From contig NZ_UUIS01000058.1 in assembly GCF_900589395.1 (NCBI RefSeq), positions 30,201 to 94,200 of the forward strand: a DNA stretch of 64,000 nt. The letters run 5' to 3'. This document shows, piece by piece, positions 7,463 through 17,210 of the stretch (positions are counted from its first letter, which is position 1; every line of letters starts with the position of its first letter). The notes beneath the pieces are model-generated. The model searched no databases and had not been told where the DNA came from. It worked only from the letters and a program-made list of their open reading frames with translations. This DNA comes from Pseudomonas viridiflava. GTDB taxonomy: Bacteria; Pseudomonadota; Gammaproteobacteria; Pseudomonadales; Pseudomonadaceae. Position numbers and translations under genes: made by a program.

Positions 7463-8625
7463 AAGGCTAGATCCTCAGGTGTGAATGTCATCTTGAATGA
7501 ACGATAGGGCGCGAACTCAGCTGGTTTGAGCCCCTGCATCTCTGTCAACCGACCAATATTCTTGACCGCTGCTACTGCCGAACTGTCGAACGGACCATCG
7601 CCACTGGACCTGGAAATGCTGACCGACGTCACGGTGCCGTCAGGCAACATGCCGATCTGCAGCACCACGGCCATACCCTTGCGCGCCGACGGCGGACGCG
7701 CCCAGCCTTCGGAAGCCCGCATGCGGATCAGGTCGTCGAAGCTGCCTGCCGTTTCATTGCCGACTTCGTCAGCCAGGGCCTGTTGACGCTCGGTCTTGTC
7801 GGAGAGCAGGTCGGCCAGTGCTTGCGCCTTCTTGTCTTCGGCAGCCTTGCGGGCAGCATCCTGAGCCTTCTTGGCAGCAGCGTCGGCCGTGGCCTTCTTC
7901 TTCGCGTCTTCGGCAGCTTTCTTCTTGGCGTCTTCGGCAGCCTGTTTCTTGGCGTCGTCAGCCGCCTTTTTCTTCGCCTCGTCAGCCGCCTTTTTCTTGG
8001 CCTCTTCGGCAGCTGCTTTCTTGGCGTCCTCGGCAGCGGCCTTCTTGGCCTCTTCCTCGGCTTTTTTCTTCGCCTCTTCTTCAGCCTTCTTCTTGGCTAT
8101 ATCAGCCAATTGTTTCTCTTCTGCCTTTTTGGCATCAGCGGCTTTCTTCGCATCGTCTGCAGCCGCCTTCTTGGCTTCATCGGCCGCTTTCTTGGCTTCT
8201 TCAGCCTTTTGCTCGGCTTTTTCCTCGGCGGCCTTTTCCTGGGCTTCCTTCTGCTCGGCGGCCTTGCGGGCCTCTTCGGCAGCCTTTTGTTCCTGGGCTT
8301 TTTGAGCGGCGTCGGTCTTCTTTTGTTCCGCCGCCTTTACAGCTTCCTGTTCGATCTTTTTCTGCTCCAACTGCTCGGCCTCACTCTGCCGGGCAGCGGT
8401 TTTCTTCGCCTCGCCTGCGATCTTCTGGTTGGTCTGGGTGGTTGCCTGACTTTTGGACTTGAGCTGGTACAGCGTAGCCTGAACCACCGGCTTGGCTTCA
8501 GGCAGCTCGGGGGTCATGGCAAAACTGACGAAGAGCGTGCCAAAGATCAGGATGTGCAGACCCACGGCCCAGACAGTAGGCCAGAAGTAGTTCTCCGAGG
8601 CGGACGGCTCTCGAATTGGTTGCAT
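7459..8625 (-). CDS. tolA: Cell envelope integrity protein TolA
   Basis: TolA spans the periplasm and transmits inner-membrane energy to TolB and Pal. The 388-residue protein has a short cytoplasmic N-terminus, one transmembrane helix (about 16-36), a very long Lys/Ala/Glu-rich helical domain (about 65-280) with many AEEAKKKA-type repeats, and a C-terminal globular domain (about 290-388). The ATG shares its A with the tolR stop (TGATG), and the tolA stop overlaps tolB, so translation is coupled. The repetitive low-complexity region explains strong Ala/Lys codon bias and several spurious open frames on the opposite strand. Confidence 0.96.
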   Translation of the reverse strand: MQPIREPSASENYFWPTVWAVGLHILIFGTLFVSFAMTPELPEAKPVVQATLYQLKSKSQATTQTNQKIAGEAKKTAARQSEAEQLEQKKIEQEAVKAAEQKKTDAAQKAQEQKAAEEARKAAEQKEAQEKAAEEKAEQKAEEAKKAADEAKKAAADDAKKAADAKKAEEKQLADIAKKKAEEEAKKKAEEEAKKAAAEDAKKAAAEEAKKKAADEAKKKAADDAKKQAAEDAKKKAAEDAKKKATADAAAKKAQDAARKAAEDKKAQALADLLSDKTERQQALADEVGNETAGSFDDLIRMRASEGWARPPSARKGMAVVLQIGMLPDGTVTSVSISRSSGDGPFDSSAVAAVKNIGRLTEMQGLKPAEFAPYRSFKMTFTPEDLAL

Positions 8626-9089
8626 CAGGGCGCCTCGGTAATCAAGCCGACATTGGCAATCCCGGCTTTCTGCAGCCCGCCCATGGTCACCATCACCGAA
8701 CCATAGTCGACCGCCTTGTCACCGCGAATGAACACCTGTGTCTGCTTGCCGGCATCACGTCCGGAGGCCACGATCTTGGTGACGGCGCTGGTCAGTTGCG
8801 GCAAGGTCATGGCCTTGTCCATCTGCTTGTCGGTGTCGACTTCGCTGCCAAGGTTCCAGTAATAGGTCTTGTCGGCCTTGATCGAAATGGTCAGGACCTG
8901 ATTGTTGTTGTCCTGCGGCAAGGCCTCGCTGGAAACCTTGGGCAGATCGACCTTCACACCCTGGTTGATCATGGGGGCCGTCACCATGAAAATGACCAGC
9001 AGCACCAACATCACGTCGATGTAGGGCACCACGTTCATTTCGGCGACAGGCCTGCGTTTTTTGCGACGATCTCGAGCGATCAGAGCCAT
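8625..9089 (-). CDS. tolR: Tol-Pal protein TolR
   Basis: TolR is the ExbD-like subunit of the proton-driven TolQ-TolR motor of the inner membrane. The 154-residue protein has a basic N-terminus, a single transmembrane helix at about 20-40 carrying the conserved proton-relay aspartate D25 (VVPYIDVML), and a periplasmic domain. It follows tolQ by 14 bases and overlaps tolA by one base. Confidence 0.96.
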   Translation of the reverse strand: MALIARDRRKKRRPVAEMNVVPYIDVMLVLLVIFMVTAPMINQGVKVDLPKVSSEALPQDNNNQVLTISIKADKTYYWNLGSEVDTDKQMDKAMTLPQLTSAVTKIVASGRDAGKQTQVFIRGDKAVDYGSVMVTMGGLQKAGIANVGLITEAP

Positions 9090-9103
9090 GGGGAATTAGC
9101 GCC

Positions 9104-9799
9104 TCATTCTTCGCTGGTGTGCACTTTGCGGTGCAGGATGGCCTGGAATTCATCGGCAAAGGTGTAATAGCGATTGATCAGGGTCTCGGTACGCGCCGCG
9201 AAGCGGTTGTAGGCCATGACGGCCGGGATCGCGGCGAACAGCCCGATGGCTGTTGCAATCAGGGCCTCGGCGATGCCCGGTGCGACCGTCGCCAGCGTGG
9301 CCTGCTGTGCGGTGGCCAGGCCACGGAAGGAGTTCATGATGCCCCATACGGTACCGAACAGGCCGACATACGGGCTGGTCGAACCGACCGTGGCCAGGAA
9401 CGACAGGCCGGTTTCCAGCTTCTCTTCCTCGCGCGAAATGGCCACGCGCATGGCACGGGCCACACCCTCCATCACTGCATCAGGATCGACGCCCGGCTGC
9501 TGGCGCAGACGAGAGAACTCCTTGAAGCCGGCACGGAAGATCTGCTCGACCCCCGAATCCGGGTCCGGGCTGCTACCGGCCTGACGATAGAGCTTGGACA
9601 GGTCGATACCCGACCAGAAGCGCTCTTCGAAGCTGTCCAGTGCGCGGCGACCGGCACGAATCATGTTGCTACGCTGAAAAATCATGACCCAGGAGGCGAC
9701 CGAGGCCGCCACCAGGCTCAGCATCACCAACTGAACGACAATGCTGGCATTGCTGACCAAACTCCACATGGAGGTATGGTCGACGACATTAGCTTCCAC
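9104..9799 (-). CDS. tolQ: Tol-Pal protein TolQ
   Basis: TolQ is the ExbB/MotA-like proton-channel subunit that forms a pentamer around TolR. The 231-residue protein has three transmembrane segments (about 15-37, 130-152 and 165-190) and the conserved FGTVWGIMNSF segment in the second. I choose the GTG at 9799 because CAGGAGATACAGC precedes it; a longer in-frame version from 9856 adds 19 residues lying inside ybgC and lacks a binding site. With this start the gene overlaps ybgC by 11 bases. Confidence 0.95.
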   Translation of the reverse strand: MEANVVDHTSMWSLVSNASIVVQLVMLSLVAASVASWVMIFQRSNMIRAGRRALDSFEERFWSGIDLSKLYRQAGSSPDPDSGVEQIFRAGFKEFSRLRQQPGVDPDAVMEGVARAMRVAISREEEKLETGLSFLATVGSTSPYVGLFGTVWGIMNSFRGLATAQQATLATVAPGIAEALIATAIGLFAAIPAVMAYNRFAARTETLINRYYTFADEFQAILHRKVHTSEE

Positions 9800-10265
9800 G
9801 CTGTATCTCCTGCTCTGAATCCGAATAGGTGCCCGTGTCGCGCTGATCATCGGCAAAGGCCGTGCGCAGCGCTTGGGGAATGGCCCGGGGTTTGAAACTA
9901 TCGGCGCTTACACACGCCACCAGAAACTGCCCTTCACAGAGCAGTGTTGCATCCGTTACCCGCCTGACCTGCTGACGAAATCGCAGGCTGGCACGGTTCA
10001 ATTCGATGACTTGCGCCGTGACTGACAATTCATCGTCCAGCCGTGCAGGCTTGTGATAACGCGCCTCGCTTGAATGCACGACGAACAACAGGTTCTCATC
10101 GGCCAGCCGGGACTGGAGAAAACCCAGTTGCCGCAGCCGCTCGGTACGAGCCCGCTCCATGAATTTCAGATAATTGACGTAGTAGACGACGCCGCCGGCA
10201 TCGGTGTCTTCGTAATAGACACGACACAGATGAGCGAACGACTGAACCCCGTTTTGCGCGCGCAT
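9789..10265 (-). CDS. ybgC: Acyl-CoA thioesterase YbgC, first gene of the tol operon
   Basis: YbgC is a hotdog-fold thioesterase acting on acyl-CoA/acyl-ACP and linked to phospholipid enzymes near the Tol complex. The 158-residue protein carries the family motif YYEDTDAGGVVYY at residues 17-29, with catalytic D22. Where the E. coli enzyme has a His in this loop, this protein has Tyr29; I note it without inferring loss of activity. It opens the tol-pal operon and overlaps tolQ. A gap of 136 bases separates it from ruvB, with no evident terminator. Confidence 0.93.
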   Translation of the reverse strand: MRAQNGVQSFAHLCRVYYEDTDAGGVVYYVNYLKFMERARTERLRQLGFLQSRLADENLLFVVHSSEARYHKPARLDDELSVTAQVIELNRASLRFRQQVRRVTDATLLCEGQFLVACVSADSFKPRAIPQALRTAFADDQRDTGTYSDSEQEIQRGS

Positions 10266-10401
10266 ACTCTAGTGCTTACTCCTCGGGTTGCCAATCAGGT
10301 GATACAACTGTTTTTCAACGTTTTGCAAAACCGGCCCGACTGCATCGCGCAACCGGACCCTCAACCCTGACAGGGCACGCTGCAAACGCGCCCCGATGCC
10401 A

Positions 10402-11460
<1,059 letters not shown>

Positions 11461-12069
11461 TTAACCCATCCCCTTCAAGGCACGGCGAATCAGATCGGCA
11501 CTGCTCAAGTCTTTGTCCTTGATCGCGGAGACGGCTTTGCTCGCCTCCTGAGGTTTGTAGCCCAGGGCAATCAGCGCGCTGACCGCATCGGCCTCTTCCG
11601 AGACTGCCGGCTCAAGCACACCAGGCCCGTTGGAAACCAGGGCGAATGTACCCGGCAAAGCCTCCCAGGCCTTGAAGCGATCCTTGAGTTCGACCAGCAG
11701 CCGCTCGGCGGTTTTCTTGCCGACCCCCGGAATACGGGTCAACGCAGACGTATCCTGCGCCTGGACGCAGCGAACCAGCTCGTCAACCTCAAGCCCCGAC
11801 ATCAAGGCCAGGGCCAGCTTGGGGCCCACGCCGTTGAGACGGATCAGCTCGCGAAACAGTTCGCGCTCGCGCTTCTCGAAAAAGCCATAAAGCAGGTGTG
11901 CGTCTTCACGCACCACAAGGTGGGTGTGCAGCGTCACGCTTTCACCGACATGTGGCAGCCGATACAGCGTGGTCATGGGCACTTCGAGCTCGTAACCGAC
12001 CCCATTGACATCCAGCACCAGGTGGGGTGGTTGCTTCTCGACCAGCGCACCGCGTAAACGTCCAATCAC
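11461..12069 (-). CDS. ruvA: Holliday junction DNA helicase subunit RuvA
   Basis: RuvA is the tetrameric DNA-binding subunit that recognises four-way junctions and loads RuvB. The 202-residue protein shows an N-terminal OB-fold (1-65), two helix-hairpin-helix motifs (about 70-90 with LNGVGPKLA and 105-125 with IPGVGKKTAE), and a C-terminal three-helix domain that contacts RuvB. It lies 89 bases after ruvC and abuts ruvB. Confidence 0.97.
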   Translation of the reverse strand: MIGRLRGALVEKQPPHLVLDVNGVGYELEVPMTTLYRLPHVGESVTLHTHLVVREDAHLLYGFFEKRERELFRELIRLNGVGPKLALALMSGLEVDELVRCVQAQDTSALTRIPGVGKKTAERLLVELKDRFKAWEALPGTFALVSNGPGVLEPAVSEEADAVSALIALGYKPQEASKAVSAIKDKDLSSADLIRRALKGMG

Positions 12070-12158
12070 CGTCAGATCCTATTTCGCCCTTGGTCCACCG
12101 AAAAAGTGGACAAAATCGTGGCTGCAAGCAAGTAAAAAAATGCGAACGGATGCTGCAA

Positions 12159-12683
12159 TCAGAGCCGCAACCGCCCACCTCGACTGCGCGCCGCACTCAA
12201 CCCGTGAGGGGCCAGGCTGGAGCGGGTATGGGCATGGCACAAAGCAATGGCCAGCGCATCGGAGGCGTCGATCTGGGGCTTGCTGGTGAGCTTGAGCAAA
12301 TGCATGACCATCATCATCACCTGCTCTTTATTGGCGCCTCCGGTACCGGCCACCGCCTGCTTGACCTGGGTCGCACTGTACTCGGCGATTTCCAGCCCTT
12401 CTTCGGCCCCGGCCACGATGGCAGCACCCCGCGCCTGGCCCAGTTTGAGTGCAGAATCGGCATTGCGTGCCATGAAAACCCGCTCGATGCCCATGGTAAC
12501 CGGGCCATAGGCACGAATCACCTCGCGCACGCCACGAAACACAATCTGCAAGCGCTCGTGCAGCTCGCCATCACCGGTGCGGATACACCCGGAAGCCACG
12601 TATGTACAGCCACGACCACTGTCATGCACCACGCCATAGCCGGTGATGCGTGAACCCGGGTCAATACCAAGTATAAGAGTCAT
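12159..12683 (-). CDS. ruvC: Crossover junction endodeoxyribonuclease RuvC
   Basis: RuvC resolves Holliday junctions by symmetric cleavage. The 174-residue protein has all four acidic catalytic residues of the RNase H-like fold: D8 (LGIDPGS), E67 (MGIERVF), D139 and D142 (IDASDALAIA). It begins with ATG at 12683 and follows yebC by 105 bases, a gap that contains a perfect 10-bp hairpin (12735-12759). No LexA box of the correct spacing was found ahead of it. Confidence 0.97.
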   Translation of the reverse strand: MTLILGIDPGSRITGYGVVHDSGRGCTYVASGCIRTGDGELHERLQIVFRGVREVIRAYGPVTMGIERVFMARNADSALKLGQARGAAIVAGAEEGLEIAEYSATQVKQAVAGTGGANKEQVMMMVMHLLKLTSKPQIDASDALAIALCHAHTRSSLAPHGLSAARSRGGRLRL

Positions 12684-12734
12684 AGTGCCAGCAGCCCGAC
12701 GCCGTCACCGACGCCCTATAAATGCAGAAGCCGA

Positions 12735-12759
12735 CGACCTGTCGGTTCACGACAGGTCG
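12735..12759. other. Perfect 10-bp hairpin between yebC and ruvC
   Basis: CGACCTGTCG (12735-12744), loop GTTCA, CGACAGGTCG (12750-12759), with CCG/CGG outer pairs beyond a mismatch. No T-tract follows on either strand, so it is not a classic terminator; it may stabilise or attenuate the yebC-ruvC readthrough RNA. Confidence 0.5.
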
Positions 12760-12788
12760 ACGGCACTCTGGTATTGCTCGAGACCGGA

Positions 12789-13535
12789 TCAGCCTAGCTG
12801 TTCCATGATCTCATCGGGGATTTCAGCGTTCGAATAGACGTTCTGCACATCGTCGAGATCCTCGAGCATGTCGATCAGCTTGAGGACCTTCTCGGCATGC
12901 TCCAGGTCCAGCACGGCGCTGGTGGTGGGCAGCAGGACGATCTCGGCATCAGTGCCCTTGAAACCCGCGGCCTCCAGCGCATTGCGTACCGCGTAAAACC
13001 CGGCGAAAGAGGTGAACACGTCGATGGAGCCATCTTCGTTGGTCACCACATCGTCGGCGTCGGCCTCCATGGCCGCCTCGATCAAGGCGTCTTCATCAAT
13101 GCCCGGCGCAAAGGAAATCTGGCCCTTGCGATCAAACAGATAGGCCACCGAACCATCGGTGCCCAGATTGCCGCCACATTTGCTGAAGGCATGACGCACG
13201 GCTGCAGCCGTACGGTTGCGGTTATCGGTCATGGTTTCGACCATCACCGCCACGCCGCCCGGGCCATAGCCCTCATAGCCGAGCTCGACCATATCATCCG
13301 CATCGGTGGCGCCGGCGCCACGGGCCACCGCACGATCGATGGTGTCACGGGTCATGTTGGCGCTGAGCGCCTTGTCCAGCGCCAGGCGCAAACGCGGGTT
13401 GGAGCCTGGATCGCCGCCGCCCTGACGGGCTGCCACGGTCAGTTCACGAATCCACTTGGTGAAAACCTTGCCTTTTTTGGCATCCTGACGCTCTTTGCGG
13501 TGCTTGATGTTCGCCCACTTAGAATGACCTGCCAT
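12789..13535 (-). CDS. pmpR: YebC/PmpR family DNA-binding protein
   Basis: A 248-residue member of the YebC family, beginning with the signature MAGHSKWANIKHRK. Family members bind DNA, and several are reported to affect translation of difficult nascent chains; the P. aeruginosa homologue at the same locus (PmpR) represses pqsR. Whether it has a quorum-sensing target here is unknown, because a pqs system is not general in this genus. The gene sits between aspS and ruvC, as usual. Length and sequence appear complete. Confidence 0.92.
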   Translation of the reverse strand: MAGHSKWANIKHRKERQDAKKGKVFTKWIRELTVAARQGGGDPGSNPRLRLALDKALSANMTRDTIDRAVARGAGATDADDMVELGYEGYGPGGVAVMVETMTDNRNRTAAAVRHAFSKCGGNLGTDGSVAYLFDRKGQISFAPGIDEDALIEAAMEADADDVVTNEDGSIDVFTSFAGFYAVRNALEAAGFKGTDAEIVLLPTTSAVLDLEHAEKVLKLIDMLEDLDDVQNVYSNAEIPDEIMEQLG

Positions 13536-13663
13536 TTCTCGCTCCAGATTCTTTCAGAAACACGCTCGCCTCTCGCTTGTCTGCACAAGCGAAAGGCTCG
13601 AACACCTGATCCAAGGCGTATGCCACAGGGCGCACATACGCTGCGCCCTGCCCTACCGCTGCC

Positions 13664-15439
13664 TTACTCGGCCTTTTGCTGCTCGCGCAGGCGGATGTGC
13701 AGTTCGCGCAGCGCCTTGGCATCGACGACACCCGGCGCCTGGGTCATGACATCGGCAGCGCTCTGGGTTTTCGGGAAGGCAATGACTTCGCGAATCGACT
13801 GGGCGCCGGTCATCAGCATCACCAGACGATCCAGGCCGAAAGCCAGGCCGCCATGCGGCGGTGCGCCGAACTTCAGTGCGTCGAGCAGGAAGCCGAACTT
13901 CTCCTGCTGCTCGTCTTCGTTGATCCCAAGGAGACGGAAGACCGCCTGCTGCATTTCCTTGCGGTGGATACGGATCGAACCACCACCGAGCTCGGTGCCG
14001 TTGAGCACCATGTCGTAGGCACGTGACAGCGCCTTGCCCGGGTTGGCTTCCAGCTCTTCGGGGCTGCATTTTGGCGCCGTGAAGGGGTGGTGCAACGCCG
14101 AGAACGAACCGTCGTCGTTTTCTTCGAACATCGGGAAGTCGACGACCCACATTGGCGCCCACTCACAAGTGTGCAGCTTGAGGTCATTGCCCAGCTTGAT
14201 CCGCAGCGCGCCCAAGGCTTCGCTGACGACCTTGAACTTGTCGGCACCGAAGAACACGATGTCACCGTCGACTGCGCCAACGCGATCCAGGATGACCTTG
14301 AGGTTTTCTTCAGGGATGAACTTGACGATTGGCGACTGCAGGCCCTCGACACCCTTGGCACGCTCGTTGACCTTGATGTAGGCCAGCCCCCGTGCGCCGT
14401 AGATGCTGACGAACTTGGTGTAGTCGTCGATCTGGCTACGCGGCATGTTGGCAGCGCCCGGAACGCGCAGGGCGGCAACGCGACCTTTCGGGTCGTTGGC
14501 CGGACCGCTGAACACCTTGAATTCCACGCCGGTCAACTGGTCGGCGACGTCGACCAGTTCCAGCGGGTTGCGCAGGTCGGGCTTGTCCGAACCATAACGA
14601 CGCATGGCCTCTTCGAACGGCATGTGCGGGAACTCGCCAAACTCCACGTCCAGCACTTCCTTGAACAGCTGGCGCACCATTTTCTCGGTCAGGCCGATGA
14701 TGTCGTCTTCGTCCAGGAAGCTGGTCTCGATGTCGATCTGGGTGAATTCCGGCTGGCGGTCGGCACGCAGGTCTTCGTCGCGGAAGCACTTGGCAATCTG
14801 GTAGTAACGGTCGAAGCCGGCCACCATGAGCAACTGCTTGAACAGCTGCGGCGATTGCGGCAGGGCGAAGAAGCTGCCGGGGTGGGTACGGCTTGGCACC
14901 AGGTAGTCGCGGGCACCCTCGGGCGTGGCACGGGTCAGGATCGGCGTCTCGACGTCCAGGAAGCCGTTGTCATCCAGGTAGCGGCGGATGCTGGTGGTAA
15001 TGCGCGAACGCAGGCGCAGCTTTTCAGCCATTTCCGGACGGCGCAGGTCAATGAAGCGATAGCGCAGGCGGGTCTCCTCGCCGACGTCGGAATATTCATT
15101 GAGCGGGAACGGCGGGGTTTCCGACTCGTTCAGCACTTCAAGCTCGTAGCCAAGGACCTCGATGCCACCGGAGGCCATGTTAGGGTTGACGGCACCGGCC
15201 GGACGGGCGCGTACCTTGCCGACGATCTTGACGACGTATTCGCTGCGCACACGGTCGGCGGCGGCGAAGGAGTCGGCGCGATCCGGATCGAAGACCACTT
15301 GAGCCATACCTTCACGGTCACGGATATCGAGGAAAATCACACCACCGTGGTCACGGCGACGATGGACCCATCCGCAAAGGGTAACTTCCTGACCTTCCAG
15401 ACTCTCGTTCAGTTGGCCGCAATAGTGGCTGCGCATCAT
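13664..15439 (-). CDS. aspS: Aspartate--tRNA(Asp/Asn) ligase
   Basis: AspRS charges tRNA-Asp; in Pseudomonas it is generally the non-discriminating form that also makes Asp-tRNA-Asn for GatCAB. The 591-residue protein has an N-terminal OB anticodon-binding domain (about 15-105), the class II catalytic core with motif 2 (CFRDEDLRADRQPEFTQ, about residues 214-230), a bacterial insertion (GAD) domain (about 290-420) and motif 3 (GLAFGLDRLVMLM, near 530-542). It starts with ATG at 15439. The next gene downstream, yebC, is 128 bases away. Confidence 0.97.
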   Translation of the reverse strand: MMRSHYCGQLNESLEGQEVTLCGWVHRRRDHGGVIFLDIRDREGMAQVVFDPDRADSFAAADRVRSEYVVKIVGKVRARPAGAVNPNMASGGIEVLGYELEVLNESETPPFPLNEYSDVGEETRLRYRFIDLRRPEMAEKLRLRSRITTSIRRYLDDNGFLDVETPILTRATPEGARDYLVPSRTHPGSFFALPQSPQLFKQLLMVAGFDRYYQIAKCFRDEDLRADRQPEFTQIDIETSFLDEDDIIGLTEKMVRQLFKEVLDVEFGEFPHMPFEEAMRRYGSDKPDLRNPLELVDVADQLTGVEFKVFSGPANDPKGRVAALRVPGAANMPRSQIDDYTKFVSIYGARGLAYIKVNERAKGVEGLQSPIVKFIPEENLKVILDRVGAVDGDIVFFGADKFKVVSEALGALRIKLGNDLKLHTCEWAPMWVVDFPMFEENDDGSFSALHHPFTAPKCSPEELEANPGKALSRAYDMVLNGTELGGGSIRIHRKEMQQAVFRLLGINEDEQQEKFGFLLDALKFGAPPHGGLAFGLDRLVMLMTGAQSIREVIAFPKTQSAADVMTQAPGVVDAKALRELHIRLREQQKAE

Positions 15440-15730
15440 GATGTTGTATTCACTTCCGTAATTCGAGATTCAGTGGCGGCTTTGGCCCCTGGCGAGCGCC
15501 CGATAATGCAAGAGCACGAGGTGCCGTTCAAGCAGCGGTGTCCACGCAGGGCCATGCCATTGGCAAGACGGAGGATTATATAGAGTTAATCGATATGTTG
15601 CAGCCGCACGAACCCATCCGAGGGGAGACAGGTTCGTACCGACCGGGATAGCCCTTGCAATGCAGCACGCACCAGGGCCCGGACGCGATCACCCGACGGC
15701 AATCGCGCAGGAAAAGATGTGAGACCGCCT

Positions 15731-16060
15731 TCAGGCCTGATGCTGGGCCTTGAGCAGGTGCGCCACGCAAACGACCCGGATCAGGCCGCTGAAATTCTTG
15801 ACGCCGCCGTAACGCAGATGAACCTCCCTGTCGACATAGGACAGGACGGCATTGACCGAGCAGTTATTGGAGCGGGCAATGGCCGTAAGAATATTCCAGT
15901 AGACGTTTTCCAACCGCAGGCAGGTCGCCAGGCCATTGAGCCTGACGGACTTGGAATGGGGCTGGGCCAGCGTCATGTTGAAGTCCTCGACGAAGGGATC
16001 GTCGGGAATGATCACATGGCGAATTGAATCTTTTACCTCACGTTCAACACCTCGAATCAT
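15731..16060 (-). CDS. Small ribbon-helix-helix domain protein
   Basis: A 109-residue basic protein. The segment from about residue 36 to 95 (SKSVRLNGLATCLRLENVYW... SVNAVLSYVDREV) fits the RHH_4-type ribbon-helix-helix fold: a short basic beta strand, then two helices with the SVNAVL turn. Such proteins are DNA-binding repressors or structural homologues with unknown targets. The start at 16060 has GGAGG 11 bases upstream, somewhat far. It stands alone between aspS and dps on the same strand, with an AT-rich leader (tandem AAAT-type repeats around 16110-16130). The exact target cannot be inferred. Confidence 0.75.
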   Translation of the reverse strand: MIRGVEREVKDSIRHVIIPDDPFVEDFNMTLAQPHSKSVRLNGLATCLRLENVYWNILTAIARSNNCSVNAVLSYVDREVHLRYGGVKNFSGLIRVVCVAHLLKAQHQA

Positions 16061-16338
16061 GGCAATGATGACCTCCGAATAGTCAACTCAAGGGACCTGA
16101 AAAAGAAACATTTATAAATAAATAAATGCGTCCTTATAAAGCCCGAAACATGAGCACTTATCCAGCAGGGCCAACACTCAAATGCTGTAGGACATAACCA
16201 CAACAACATGAGGAATCGGGAATTCGAGAAACAAACTGTCAGAAAGGATCCGAACAGGCGTTAACTATGTATTTGTGCCTGACGGCAATACCTGGAAAAC
16301 GCCAACGGGCAGCGCAAGCGCGCCACCCGTCTACACAA

Positions 16339-16812
16339 TTACTGGCTTTCCAGCATGGAACGCAGCATCCATGCCGTCTTTTCATGCACTTGCATGCGCT
16401 GGGTCAGCAGGTCGGCTGTCGGCTCGTCACTGACCTTGTCCAGCAGCGGGAAGATGCTGCGGGCGGTACGCACCACCGCTTCCTGGCCTTGAACCAGGCT
16501 CTTGATCATGTCAGTGGCCGATGGCACACCTTCTTCTTCCTGGATGGAAGACAGACGGGCGTAGGTCGAATAAGTGCCGGGTGCGGGAAAGCCCAGTGCG
16601 CGAATTCGCTCGGCAATGGCATCGACCGCCAGGGCCAGTTCGTTGTACTGCTCCTCGAACATCAAGTGCAGCGTGCGGAACATCGGGCCGCTGACGTTCC
16701 AGTGAAAGTTATGCGTCTTCAGGTACAACACATAGGTGTCTGCCAGCAGATGGGAAAGCCCGTCGACGATCGACTTGCGATCTTCTTCACTGATGCCAAT
16801 ATCGATTGCCAT
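16339..16812 (-). CDS. dps: Dps family ferritin-like protein
   Basis: Dps proteins form dodecamers that oxidise and store iron and protect DNA in starvation or peroxide stress. The 157-residue protein has the Dps ferroxidase signature: His residues in KTHNFHWNVSGPMF (about 32-45) and the acidic pair in the FEEQYNELALAVDAIAER helix (about 52-69). The ATG at 16812 is selected because AAGGAGC lies seven bases ahead; an in-frame TTG two codons upstream would add two residues. It is monocistronic with a 390-base leader shared with the divergent cold-shock-domain gene. Confidence 0.92.
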   Translation of the reverse strand: MAIDIGISEEDRKSIVDGLSHLLADTYVLYLKTHNFHWNVSGPMFRTLHLMFEEQYNELALAVDAIAERIRALGFPAPGTYSTYARLSSIQEEEGVPSATDMIKSLVQGQEAVVRTARSIFPLLDKVSDEPTADLLTQRMQVHEKTAWMLRSMLESQ

Positions 16813-17210
16813 GTTCAAGCTCCTTGAATGACGATTTGAAAATCACGACAAGGGCACTCTATCAAGACGCGTCCGGTCGTGCAGTACTATCGGGGCGATA
16901 GAGGCCTTGCATGCATGCCCCCAACGCCCTGCCGAAGGCTATGACGCCCAGCAAGCCACCGGAGTTCCGACACCGACCACGCCGTCCCCACCCGCCTGCG
17001 GCACCTGCTGACAGCTGATTTGAGTAGCACATGGCTTTGCTGTTAAATACACCGCGTGTCGCTGCGAGCCGGCTATCGAATCTCCCGCACCCGGCTTTTG
17101 GCGCATAGGCAGGACCAACACCCGTGCATCACGCCTCCCTCATCTTTTAGAAGCGTACCGGGCGTTACCCGCTATTTCCTTGCGACCCATCTTAATGTGA
17201 GCTTTTTACC
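16813..17210. other. Divergent intergenic region between dps and the cold-shock-domain gene
   Basis: No gene, RNA or strong repeat is recognised in these 398 bases. It must hold the promoters of both divergent genes. GTGAGC is the only binding-site-like sequence before the ATG at 17211. I could not place an OxyR site or sigma-S-type -10 with confidence. Confidence 0.4.

Noticed and set aside
7783..8706. 307-codon leucine/glycine-rich frame antisense to tolA
   Set aside because: Mirror image of the Lys/Ala repeats of TolA; the apparent membrane-like composition is an artefact.
12739..12755. CTGT...ACAG resembling a LexA box before ruvC
   Set aside because: The spacer is nine bases, not eight, and the centre is GC-rich; it is part of the 10-bp hairpin.
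16100..16135. AT-rich short repeats (AAATAAATAAAT) as a CRISPR or satellite
   Set aside because: The repeats are too short, unspaced and within a promoter-like leader.
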